Below, in pieces: positions 43,925 through 54,465 of a stretch of 64,000 nt of DNA. Numbering within the stretch: the stretch's first letter is position 1; each line of letters starts with the position of its first letter. This stretch comes from Gliomastix tumulicola (Eukaryota; Ascomycota; Sordariomycetes; Hypocreales; Bionectriaceae): positions 1,041,336 through 1,105,335 of the forward strand of contig BCHX01000006.1 in assembly GCA_001599755.1 (NCBI GenBank), in the 5' to 3' direction. A model generated the notes under the pieces. That model had not been told where the DNA came from. It saw only the letters and a list, made by a program, of their open reading frames with translations, and did no database searches. Position numbers and translations under genes: made by a program.

Positions 43925-45230
43925 ATGGCGCCCACCGAGACATCATCCCCCAAACCGCCGCTCGCCTCCCTCATCTCAACCCACGACTTCGAGCACGTCG
44001 CCTCCCAGACCTTCACCCCGAAGACATGGGCCTTCGTCTCCTCGGCAGCCACAGACCTGCACACCAAGCGCCGCAACCGCACCGCCTGGTCCGACATCCA
44101 CCTTCGCCCGCGCACGCTGCGCAACGTCTCCCACGTCGACCTGAGCACGACCATCCTCGGCAGCAGGCACACCCTCCGCATGCCCGTCTTCTGCAGCCCC
44201 GTCGCCATGGCCCGCATGGTCCATCCCGACGGCGAGAAGGCCATCGGCCGCGCCTGCAAGGACGCGGGCATCGCCCAGTGCGTGTCCACGAGCGCGTCGT
44301 ACCCGGTCGAGGACATCGTGGACGCCATCAGGACGCACCCGGCGCAGCAGCAGCAGCAGCAGCAGCGGCAGCAGCGGCCCTTTGACGTTCCCGTCTTCTT
44401 CCAGCTGTACGTCGACAGGCAGCGGGAGAACTCGAGGAGGCTCGTCCGGCGTGCACGCGACGCCGGTGCGTCCGCCGTCTTCCTGACCATCGACGCGCCG
44501 ATCCCGGGGAAGCGCGAGGCGGACGAGAGGGTGCAGTCGGACGAGAGCCTCTCGTCGGGCATGTCCGGGGCCGTTGCCGGTAAGGACAGCAAGGGGGGTG
44601 CCATCGGCCGCACGATGGGCGGGTATATCGACGACTCGGTGTCGTGGGCCGATATCCCCTGGCTCAGGGACTGCGCGGGCGACATGCGCATCGTGCTCAA
44701 GGGGATCCAGACCCACGAGGACGCTCTGCTCGCCATGGAAGCCGGCGTGGACGGCATCGTGGTCTCGAATCACGGCGGGCGGAGTCTGGACACGGCGCCC
44801 GCTACCATTCTCGTCCTTCTGGAGCTGCGCAGGAACTGCCCCCAGGTCTTCGAGGCGCTGGATGTATTCGTAGACGGCGGCATCACGCGCGGCACCGACA
44901 TCTTCAAGGCGTTGTGTCTGGGAGCGAAGGCCGTCGGCATCGGGCGAGGCCAGCTCTACGGTCTGAATTACGGGCACGAGGGTGTAGCCCGGTATATTGA
45001 AAGTGAGTCCAGTCATACGTTTGGCCAGGGTGTGTGTTTTCCATTATAACTAACATTTGGGCAACTATCTAGTCTTGCGAGATGAGCTCGAGACAACCAT
45101 GAAGATGTGTGGCGTCACGAGCATCAGCCAGCTGAATCCCAGTTACCTCAACACTCTCGACGTGGACCAAAGAATCCCAAAAACCAACGACAACCAGGTA
45201 GGCACACAGATCACCAAGAGCAAGCTGTGA
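43925..45230 (+). CDS. Peroxisomal FMN-dependent 2-hydroxyacid oxidase/dehydrogenase
   Basis: Exons 43925-45002 and 45073-45230 give 411 residues. The TIM barrel shows MPVFCSPVAMARMVHPDGE, TSASYPVEDI, FFQLYVD, LTIDAPIPGKRE, IVLKGIQTHEDAL (FMN-contacting Lys), VVSNHGGRSLD (catalytic His and substrate Arg) and DGGITRGTDIFKALCLGAKA with GIGRG for the phosphate. This is the glycolate oxidase/lactate dehydrogenase/lactate monooxygenase family, without a cytochrome b5 domain. The protein ends ITKSKL, a textbook PTS1, so a peroxisomal oxidase making H2O2 is likely. Odd points are a Gln run (Q7RQQ) encoded by CAG repeats between two barrel segments (residues about 139-149). The N-terminal Tyr of many relatives (YYRSG) is replaced by AFVSSA. 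The substrate is unknown. Confidence 0.9.
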
Positions 45231-45288
45231 TTCCTGCTGTTGCCTGCCATCTTTTACAACGGGCGACCTCTCGTCTCGCCGTGAGAGT

Positions 45289-45956
45289 TCAGTGTCTCTC
45301 GCCGTCCACGGTGACCGGCGACACAGGCACCATGCTCATATTGGGGCCAAAGGGAACCACGGATTGTCTGTCCAGCGACGTGGCTGTGGTCGGACTATCC
45401 GGTAGCTCAATGGGCTCGTTCGGTATCGATGCTGGCTCTACCTCAGGCGGCGGCGATACCGCTGTTCCTGTATGGTGTCCCCCGGGTAAGAAGCTTGACA
45501 CCGCGGCTTTGTGTCTTCGCTTCATGTACAGTCCAACAAGGACTGCGCCTATAATCATGGCGATAAGTCCTCCTACATGTAATATAATATTAGCCTCCGT
45601 CTCACACATGTATCGTGTATACAACGCTGCAAGCACGTAAGAGACACAGGGCTCATACCTACGCTCCCAGCAACGACACCAGCAATGGTGCCAGCTGAGG
45701 TCGGCGACGGAATCTCGGAGACGGAGGATGATTCCGTTTTAGTTCCATCTTCGCTTGTCGTCGGATCCCACATGCTTGCAGAGGTTGTCACATCGGACGC
45801 AATAGTTTGCATAATCGTCTCCTGAAGTTTGTCCGTGTCGCAAATGAAGAGACTGTATCCCTGTATGTCTGGGTGACCAGCCATCACGGCCGTCTTGCAG
45901 AGCGGCGCCCTTTCGTCTGAGCTAGATTCCATGGTGAGCCCGTCAGTCTCGTATGT
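45289..45956 (-). CDS. Single-pass membrane protein, Ser/Thr-rich; 5' part unresolved
   Basis: Two exons are clear. Exon 45659-45956 begins TYETDGLTMESS and runs through APLCKTAVMAG and SLFICDTDKL to a Ser/Thr linker and GTIAGVVAGSVG. Exon 45289-45572 continues GLIAMIIGAVLVGLYMKRR and then a Pro/Ser-rich cytosolic tail. The architecture of ectodomain, Gly-rich TM and short tail is common in Pezizomycotina surface proteins. Upstream on the same strand (about 46010-46110) a Cys-rich frame (LVACCSNPDGRPCLPSTRCF...) looks like the missing ectodomain. It is preceded by an in-frame TAG, and its only donor (TG/GTGAGT) joins out of phase to 45956. The gene may be damaged or more finely spliced than I can resolve. 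Confidence 0.5.
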
Positions 45957-47087
45957 CTACAGAACGAGCAAATGGGAGGTTGCAAGTGGTGCTTTGCACT
46001 CACCAGATCATGTCTCTAGCGTCCGTTGCGCGTGTCGAGTCAGTCTTGTCGAAGCATCGAGTAGAGGGCAGACATGGTCTTCCGTCCGGGTTACTGCAGC
46101 AGGCCACGAGGCTCTAGTCCGGGAACTGTTCGCAGGATGCACCCTCGTAGCATGTAACTGGGAAATCTGCCATGGAGTCAGAGCTGATCGGGAATGGTTG
46201 TGGTCGAGGGTGAGCGTATCGCTCCCAGCTAGCCAGCCCGAGGGTCTATTACCTGGATTGCCAGATACAAGGCCACATGTCGCATAGCGGCGCTGTTTCC
46301 CGGTGGCAATCAAGGTTGAGAAGGATGTAGGGCGTCCACCAGCGTCAGTGAGTTGGGCAGTTGTGGGCGCCGGCGCCGAGATGACCTCGTCTGGTGCGAC
46401 CACCGTCATTGTTTTCGGCACATGGCCCATCCTCATCAGGTGACGAGGGATTCTTCGTATTTCGCGCGCAGGCGTGAGTTTGAGGAATGGTTGAGAACCT
46501 CACGTTCTGAGCAGTACGAGGTTGATGAGGTGCAGCTGACTTGGGAGGAAAGAATTGCAAGTCAGCGTTTGCTTTCCGCATCAAAACACGTGCGCTGTGA
46601 AAGGTGCACCGCGGGAAAATAAGTCACTGGATAATTTCCGCCCTTGGGCTTCCTCCGTCCTTATCAGAGATTAAGTGAACAGGAGGTGAGAACAACCTGA
46701 GCAACTGAACACAACCCCTTGCCAGGCGATATTCAAGAATGTCTGGCTTTTGTCGGCGCCATACATGAGCTCGGGGTTCTTCCCTGGCACAATGAAATCT
46801 CGATACGATATCGGTTGGTCAATCCTCGTATACGCGGTTGGGTTCTTGCCCGCGGGAGTGGTAGAGCATGAGACCTGTGGCTTTCCAACTGTCGGTTGCG
46901 TGAGCCATCCCGCCGGTAGGACGCCTTTCTGGCATCAATTCGACATGAGCCTCGTATAAGCACGTCTGGTAGGGAACTTTGACTCGCTCGGGATTCAACC
47001 TGTATGTATGTCTCCATCTCGTATAAGCATTGATGGCAATTTGGACGAGGAGAACCAGGTTCACGATGCACCGAGTCTGAGACACTC

Positions 47088-47111
47088 CGACCCCGATACT
47101 CTTCGGGGTCG
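47088..47111. repeat. 9-base-pair inverted repeat with 6-base loop
   Basis: CGACCCCGA (47088-47096) pairs perfectly with TCGGGGTCG (47103-47111). The hairpin is isolated in the gene desert; no T-run follows it. Confidence 0.6.
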
Positions 47112-49914
47112 AGGGGTAGCCGCCGACTGCCACCCCTCTAGGTTCTACAACCGACTGATTATTATTCAGAATCAGCCAAGCAGGTGCGCCGACTCCCCCA
47201 TCTGTCAAGGTGGAGGGAGGACGCCTCGGGGTTCGAAAGGGCCGTAATGGTGGTGGTTTGGGGTAACACGGGCTTCGGCGGTCTCCCTGCAAGAGATGGC
47301 GTAGGCGAGGGAGTCGAGCAGGTACGCCACCGCCGAATGCCTTGCCGGTTTGTATTCTCCGATTCAATCTATCTGGGTTCGTATTCCACATCCCAGAGGC
47401 TTGTTTTCTCGCCTGTCCTATGCAGTGTCGGCACTGATCCGTGCTGTGCGACGCAAGTCAGACTGTGATTGCTCGTCGCGAGATTCGTCGGAGACCGGAC
47501 GAATTGATAGAAGAGCCATGACCGCGCTGGGTCATGTGCATACCGCCGCAAAGTCATGCATCTGCCTCAGCCGCTTCGGGCTTTTCGTATTCGCCAGCCA
47601 GCCGCAGTGGAGGATAGGATGCATCTGCCACGATTGCCAGTCATGTGCAGCAGTCAGCCGCAGCGATCCCGGTCTCTCTTCCTCGGCAACCGATCGTGAG
47701 GCAGACACAGCATGACGACGATCGATGACGCGTTGATTTGATGTCAGGGAAAGGCCGATATTTTACGGCAGCGCCTTCTTTCTGTATGTCTCGGGGAAGC
47801 AGGATCAGGATCGACAGGATGCCCAACGACTACTACTTACACCATGCAGCCCTACCCTATACTAAGGCACCTAGTCGTCTGGTTGCATGCACTCTTTACG
47901 TCCATGTCACGCTGCTCTATGCTCTAATTCCATTGTATTGAGTGCAATGCTGGGAGGCTCTTCTGCCGATGTCATAACGCCTATCGTGAGAGCGTAGGTG
48001 TGGCTCCATGGAACTCCTCCAGGTGTCTCTTGCGCCGCTTAGTGCAGGAGGGCAAGCAAAACAGGATCGCACCAGATGAGACAGTCCTCTAGGCTCAAGC
48101 CTCGTTGCGGCTGAAGACCCCCCTATAACAACAAGGTTGCACTCCTGGTGGGAGCGAGTTGTCTGCCCTTGTAGCCCTGCTAGGAAGACCGGCTTCGATT
48201 CCGGTTAGTGAGACATGTGTCTGTTGCACGGCCGGGTGCTCCCGTTCAGAGGGCGTCCCCAACGAGTTGTACAGACCGACCAGGTATTGGCCCTCGATCG
48301 GTGATTTGACGAAGGCGTCGAGTCAGACGGGCGCAAGCAAGCTGACCTTGCGAGCTGACCTCTTCCGACGGGCCAAGGTGTGCATCTACAAAACTCGTGA
48401 TGGGCAGGTACGGTGCAGAGGCGGCTGATATTATCCAGGGGACCCTATAACAGACATCCTTTCCGACAACGTGACCATCTGGTGGGGGTTGAAGCTGAAG
48501 AGCCCGAGTCCGAGGTAGCCGCGAGATCCAGCGAGACAACAACCCAAGGATCCTTGGGATATCGGCTGCATCTCGTCGTACTTGTGGCCTCGCGCAGAAA
48601 AACAGGGTCAGGGCAAGGGGCAAGGACAGGCACACCGAGGAGGTGGAGGCGGACGAGGAAGAACAGGGGGGTTACCAGCTGAAAAAACGGCCAAGATCAA
48701 GCAGGACGCGCGCTGGTTCGCCAGAGGATGAATAACCATGGGGCTTGGGCTATTGGACCATCGGAAGGGGTGGCAGGGGGCTGACGCTAGTGGTCGATCT
48801 CTACCTGGTCGGTATGTAGGCCATGATCGAAATCTTGCAGTAGATTTGCCAGCTCTGGTCGCATGGACAATAATTGGGACCTGAATTCCCCTGCAGATAT
48901 CCCGCCAGTCCATCAATGATGCGATTGGATTGACCAGCCCGTCCGCGGGACCAGGGAGTGCACTTTGTCATGGTGGTACGGCTGGAGTGGTACGTGCAAT
49001 CTAATGCACCCGATATGCCGGGTCTCGTAGCTGAGTGGGATTGCGTGCCCGAGTACAGCTCATCTCCGGCTCCAGGTGATGTCAGCCTTGCAGAGATCCA
49101 AGCAAGCCTCGAGGGGGAGTCGGGGATCTAGTCCTGCCGAGCTGATCGACGTTTACTACCAACGGAGTAGAGACATCTCGATAGGCCAGGTCGGGAGATA
49201 TCGATGCATGGAGCAGCTACTCGTAGACCGGGCCTCGAGGTTTGTGTGAGTAATGGTTGCATGACTCGATGGATGCACCAGGGGACGCCACGAGGGGCTG
49301 GGCTGCCAGGGTGTTGTTTCTTTTGCTGGAGAGAAAATTGGGCCAAGCTGACGACGAGCTCCATCATCTCTACGATGTCAGTCGGCATGCATTTTTGCGT
49401 AGTCTCTCTCTCTCTCTCTCAGCCGCGCGGGTGGTGGTAATACTGGCAGGGCTGGTCAAGCGCGCAATTGACAGCTCGACAGGGGTCGGGCGCGGACGCG
49501 GCGGGAGTAATGGTGACAGGAAACGATATTCTGTCTCAGTTGGCTGCTGCTTGCTGGGCCGACAAGTTCTGGAGCCGATTTTTAGCACCTCGTCCAGGCC
49601 CAGGCGTCAATATTGCATGCTGCTGCCTGTCGGGACCAATGGACTGGTGGAAATATTGGTCGGAGCTATTGGACTGGGTTGAACGCGTGCGGAGAGTTCC
49701 AGGGGCGCTGGATGGGACGGAGAAAGACCAACAGACTAACAGGCTGCTAGCCTGCTGGTCTGGAGCTTGATTATCTGTTCCTAGCGTGTCAGATGACCCC
49801 CAACCTGCGTATTGAGGGTGTTGAGGACGCACTCACTCAGCTTTGTGCGACCGTCGGTCACGACGCGCAAGGCCTTGTCCGATCTCCCTCCCCCATGTCC
49901 AGTCTGCCTTGGCT

Positions 49915-49956
49915 GAGTGATTGGTTGACTGATTGACTGGATTGACTGACTGATTG
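49915..49956. repeat. Degenerate (TGACTGAT) minisatellite
   Basis: TGAGTGATTGGTTGACTGAT followed by TGACTGGATTGACTGACTGA-type repeats. A similar TGACTGACTGGATTGATTGATT tract lies in intron 2 of the E2 gene (about 1148-1174). Confidence 0.6.
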
Positions 49957-51775
49957 GGGTGCTTGCCCCCCTGTCCCTGCGAATCTGTCGAGCCTGGACT
50001 TGCTGAAATTGAGTGATTGTCGGTGACGGATCATCTTCCAGGTTGATGGCCGGTACTTGCGTCCCCAGCTAATTCTAGTGCGTGCTCAAGTCACTGTCAC
50101 ATGCTTTCTCCCCACCTTGAAAATTGGTGCTTCCTTTGTTGTCTCTCTGCCTCAGCCCCTCGTCAATCTTTCCTCCCAATATTCCATCCAATCCCCCCCA
50201 CACTCACTCCGACTCCGTCCGTCCGTACTCGTCTTCGTGATGAGAATTGAGAAGGGCCTTGGAGAACCATCTTGGCCCTCCAATTAAAGCCCACGGACCC
50301 TGTTCCTCTAGTTCAGCCGCCAACGCCCTTGGTGACCCTCCGGTCCTCCCCCTGGTTTGGGGAATCCACCGATGACGCTGCTATATCCCAATCACGAGCC
50401 TGGTTGCCTCCTCAAGCGTGGAATCGGTGTCCATAATTTTATTTCCCTCTCTTTGCTCTGCTTGTCAATGAAATTGAAACGCGACTGAACTTCCTGCCAG
50501 TCCGGGCCGGTTCAGCGAAGCCGATTGCCGTCGGGGTGCCTGCAGACGCCTGCATAGGTTACCCCCCCCTCTTCTCCTCCGCTCGACCAGCCCGTGTTCG
50601 TGTCAGCCAGCCAGTCATGCCATCGGTGCCTGCCAGGAGGTTGAGACGGGCAATGTCACACAGTGGAGGGAGGCCCATGGTGGGAGATGGAGACTTGCAC
50701 ACACCCCTCGGAAATATAACAAGCAGCCACAGGTGTTTGTGCTACCTCTAGCGGCAGTATCTGGCTTTGGCCTGGTGTGCGGCATCTTTGCATCAAGCTC
50801 ATTCCCGGTTCCCACCCTTGAGACTAGCTTACGACGGACATCATGGGGGAGAACTGTGCCGTGCTCGTTAGTCCCCTGGTGGTCCCTGTGGCCTCTGGCT
50901 TGTTGAACTGTGGTCCCCTGGGTTTCGAGTCGGCCCTCTTCCCACCACTGCCAGATCAGCCTTCTGCGAGTGACATCGGAAAAGGCAAAGACAGATGCCA
51001 AATCCAAGTCGCCTAATCCACCAGAATTGGATATATTGGCTCCTAAGGCCTTGACGGTTCGCGAGGAAAACACCCCTCTCCCCACCCCTCCTCCCCCTGG
51101 CAGTGGCCACCGGTAATCAGATATTGTAGGCAATGCCCAGCTCATTGCTCCATGTTCGAGCTAGTAGACCGGCTGGTGGGATACGTACCAGCAGGAAAGA
51201 AGGCAGATATGCACGGTCGATGGGTGGATGGTGCATGGCGGGCATCCCGAGTGCCAGTCGCTAAGGTCAGGGACATGAGTAGTAGTGTCCAGCACTTCCC
51301 ATCACTCCGCAATGATACTTCGGCTCACCCTCTGTGTTCACCGTAACCCTCTTGCATGTTTCGAGTGGCTGACAGAGGTCCTTTTACTCCTCTCTCCGTT
51401 ACCTATCTACTACCTAGGCGGGCAGGACCTCTGCTCTGTGCTCTGGCAAACTAGTCCGGCATCGCCCCTTGTCTGCCCACCTCCGTCACCGTTCAGTCCG
51501 CCGACCTGCCTTGCGTTAACACTCAGCGTCTGCAATCTTACGCTGCGGCTATCTCACCAAAGGCAAGTATCTTGCCTATCCTCAGCAGATAGCCTTCTCC
51601 GCTCTATAGCCACACCGTTCCCTTTCAGCCGAACAGGGCTGTTGGTTGTCTTGGAACGTAGGCACGCCTCCGAACCCATTCGACGGAACAGCCCACACCT
51701 GAGCCCACCAACATCTCAGCCTGCCTGTCCCACCCCCTTCACCAAACCCTCTCCATCCTGTTCTGCAGCTGTCCC

Positions 51776-51780
<5 letters not shown>

Positions 51781-51807
<27 letters not shown>
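51781..51807. repeat. (TC)n microsatellite
   Basis: About 13 uninterrupted TC units on the plus strand. A shorter TC run lies at 49403-49420. Confidence 0.85.
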
Positions 51808-52084
51808 TTGAGGCTGAGCAAGGGTTTTTCATGGGGGTCCCCCAGTACACGTCAATCATCGTACCAGAGAGAGACAACATCTTCGGCCATCCATCCTGCT
51901 GGCTGGTTCCCATCCCAACCCCCCGTCTGCTGGGCTGAGACTGACCCGATCTAAGATCACCCCCCCTCCCTCCTCACTCTCCCACCGAGAGACAAATTTA
52001 GTACCAGCAGCCGCTGGGTGCCCGTACTCGGGAGGCTGAGAGAGCGAGAGGGATGATGAGCTGAGAGGCCCGGGATTGATAAGG

Positions 52085-52090
52085 TATAAG
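52085..52090 (+). promoter_or_regulatory. Probable TATA box upstream of the gene at 52755
   Basis: TATAAG within GGTATAAGAAGG, the same 12-mer seen before the repeat peptide at 12196. The gap to the ATG (about 670 bases) would imply a long leader containing several upstream ATGs. Confidence 0.35.
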
Positions 52091-52754
52091 AAGGCACCTC
52101 GTTGCAGAATAGAAAGGCATTTTCTGGGCATGCACCTCCAGATATCAAGTCGACATTCTTCCTGCCCAACCCGCAGTCACTTAACGGCACAAAAAGTTGG
52201 TCATCGCCTGCCGCCTGCAGACCTGCCCGCTTGCTCCTGCCGCTCTTGCAGATACTAGACGCACCTAGACGAACCTCCTCCTTCCCGTCCCTCTTGAAAA
52301 TTCCCCGTCTTAGGGCAGTATCCGCCAGCTTGCCTCCTTGCCTCCTCTTTCCTGCCTCCTGCACCTCTGGAGCCTGCTTCGGCAAGAAGCGCTTGGGGCG
52401 ACTTCCGTTCTTTCCCACAAGGTCCAATAATTCGGTTTTCTTGTGCGGCCCAAGCAAAGACCTGCAGGTTGCCCGCCAACGGCACGCCCTACTTCTCGCC
52501 CTAGCTGCATATTCACCGCCTCGGATTCCCTCCAGAAGAGGAGCACGGACGCCTCGTTTCGCCTCTGCCAACCGAGACTAAAGACTATTCGTCCACCTCG
52601 CAGAGTCTATAGAGCAATAGTCTGTGGGGTTGAGGCCCTTCTTGCATCTTTCTCCCGTCATCTTTGCATTTCGGCAGTGCCCTCCCTGTCACTCAGAGAG
52701 AAGAAGATAACGACTTTATTTGCCCTTTTTACTGGACGGGTGTCTCTCTTCGCC

Positions 52755-53536
52755 ATGGCCCTCCCATTTCAGCATGTTAGTACCTCTACTCGGCAGTTTT
52801 CTTTTTCTTGGCTGGTTTTCTGGTCTTGTCTTGGTTTGCCTGATAACAAGTGTCCCTTTCCTGGTTTTTTTTTAACCCTTACAAAAAATCGAAACCGGTT
52901 CACAGTCACTGACAAAACACCCTGAACCAACCGCAGCCGTTCCAGGAGAATCAATTCGAAATCTTCGAGTGGTACCCGAAATTCCAGTCCTGCGTCCAGC
53001 ACTTCATCGTCCATGCCCAGTACACTGGCCCCGTCCAGACAGTGGCCGCGTTCGTCAACATCAAGCTACCCTACCAGAAGGCGGCCGAGAACGGCTGGTC
53101 TTCCTCCTCCGGCCAGGAGCCCGTCATCGTGCCACCCAACTCGCTATCGAGCCAAGGACAGCCCCTGTCGGCACCCAACAACATCCTCCTGACGCCGTAC
53201 GTCCGCCGGCTCGTCGCCACGGCCTTCGACTCGCCCACCGTCCTCCACGGCTTCTTCGGGGACGACTGGCAGCAGGGCATCGGCCCCCTGCACGAGGCAG
53301 AACGCCGGAACTACCTCTTCGCAGCCAAGTCCGACGCCTGGCTGTCCGTCAAGACGCAGTATGACATGGGCGACGGCCAATCGGTCCCATTCCTGAGACC
53401 TCTGCAGAACGTGACACTCGCCGAGATCGAGTCGGCAGAGGCCAACTGGAGCGAGTGGCTCGCTATGCAGGATTGGATGCTGGGACCGAGGGCCCCTATG
53501 CCGGATGGGAGCGGCCGAGCCAAGAATGATCGGTAA
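52755..53536 (+). CDS. Conserved fungal protein of the Ilp-annotated family, unknown function
   Basis: Exons 52755-52775 and 52937-53536 give 206 residues; the first exon is only 21 bases (MALPFQH). The sequence has PFQENQFEIFEWYPKFQSC, a hydrophobic VAAFVNIKLPYQ, a Ser/Pro/Gln-rich spacer, then strongly conserved-looking LLTPYVRRLVATAFDSPTVL, HGFFGDDWQQGIGPLHE, RRNYLFAAKSDAWLSVK and ANWSEWLAMQDWMLGPR. Fungal relatives are often annotated as Ilp-type apoptosis inhibitors, a label I cannot justify from the sequence: there is no BIR zinc motif. No membrane segment is seen, so it is probably cytosolic or nuclear. A 600-base CT-rich leader suggests translational control. Confidence 0.8.
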
Positions 53537-54465
53537 TCGATGACGATAAAAAGGGGCCGAGTCCTGAAGAGATTGGGAGTTATTGGTCACTGTGGCAGGG
53601 GCTGGCCCCTTGGAACGGACATGATTTGGGCATAGAAGGGACACGTCGCTGGTTCTGGACACGTCAGGAGTTATAATACCCCCCCTCCCCCTTTTGAACA
53701 CGAGCGGGTTGATCGTTGGGATAGGTATTGGATTATTGCTGGGGTGACATACAGTTTGTCTTCTCTCACGGTCATGGGGTCATGGGAGTTCTTCTCTTTT
53801 TTCCATTAATATTGCGCAAGGGGCTATTGCCCCTCCCAGGATAGCTTGTCTTCCATTGTTGAGATGGATCTAAGGTGACTAGCCTCGATCTTGTGGCAAG
53901 TGCCACCAGATTATATACAGGAAACAAACAAGATACGTCCAGTGCGGAACGCCTCTAAGCTATGAAGTACATGCATGTCAATGCCAGCCAACGCCTTGTC
54001 CGTTGGCACTCCTCTCCAAAATGATTAACCTCAGGGCCCTTGACGAACACATTTCATCTAGGACTGTGGCTCGACTATGCCCCCTTGGTCGCCCCCAACT
54101 TTTATTGTGCCCCTGAACGCCGACACCAGGAGAGCGAGGCTTGCAGCGGAACTTCATGCAGCATAGGGGCAAGCGTCATAAGACAAGGTTATTAGGGACG
54201 AGCCATTACTTGTCTTGAAGCAATGTGAAGCCCGCTCCCATTGCTGCTCTCCCGGAGCTTTTGTTGCACAAGACCATCTTCCTGATGGCGTGCAAAAACG
54301 TGTTGACTTTGGTTTTCGTAGTGTTGTGTAGAGTTCGAAATAGGGATTGGCGACTAGTGTGCGGGAATGAACACGAAGGTGGTATCTTGCAGGTGTGTTT
54401 GCGATTGTTTGTTGAAGGGTGGGAAGACGAGGATCACGGCCGAGTAGCGACATGGGTAGTCCAGT
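53537..54465. other. Convergent intergenic region
   Basis: About 930 bases between two 3' ends; short opposed frames only, no gene supported. Confidence 0.6.

Larger units (their letters stand above)
45957..52754. other. 6.8-kb gene desert
   Basis: The first 170 bases hold the probable ectodomain exon of the preceding gene. Beyond that I find no frame with motifs, splice structure or clear coding bias. The stretch has many simple repeats and small hairpins, and its last 650 bases (52100-52754) are a CT-rich leader for the gene at 52755. There are no terminal repeats or transposase pieces that I recognise, and no obvious AT-rich RIP block. Confidence 0.55.

Noticed and set aside
47088..47111. 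Terminator or MITE terminal repeat
   Set aside because: Single short hairpin without T-run, target-site duplication or partner repeat.
46733..47391. 190-codon reverse frame in the gene desert
   Set aside because: No ordered domain, irregular Arg/Pro composition, and no consistent intron-exon context.
52102..52581. 159-codon frame in the leader of the gene at 52755
   Set aside because: Lies in CT-rich leader sequence and shows no conservation features; best seen as a chance upstream ORF.
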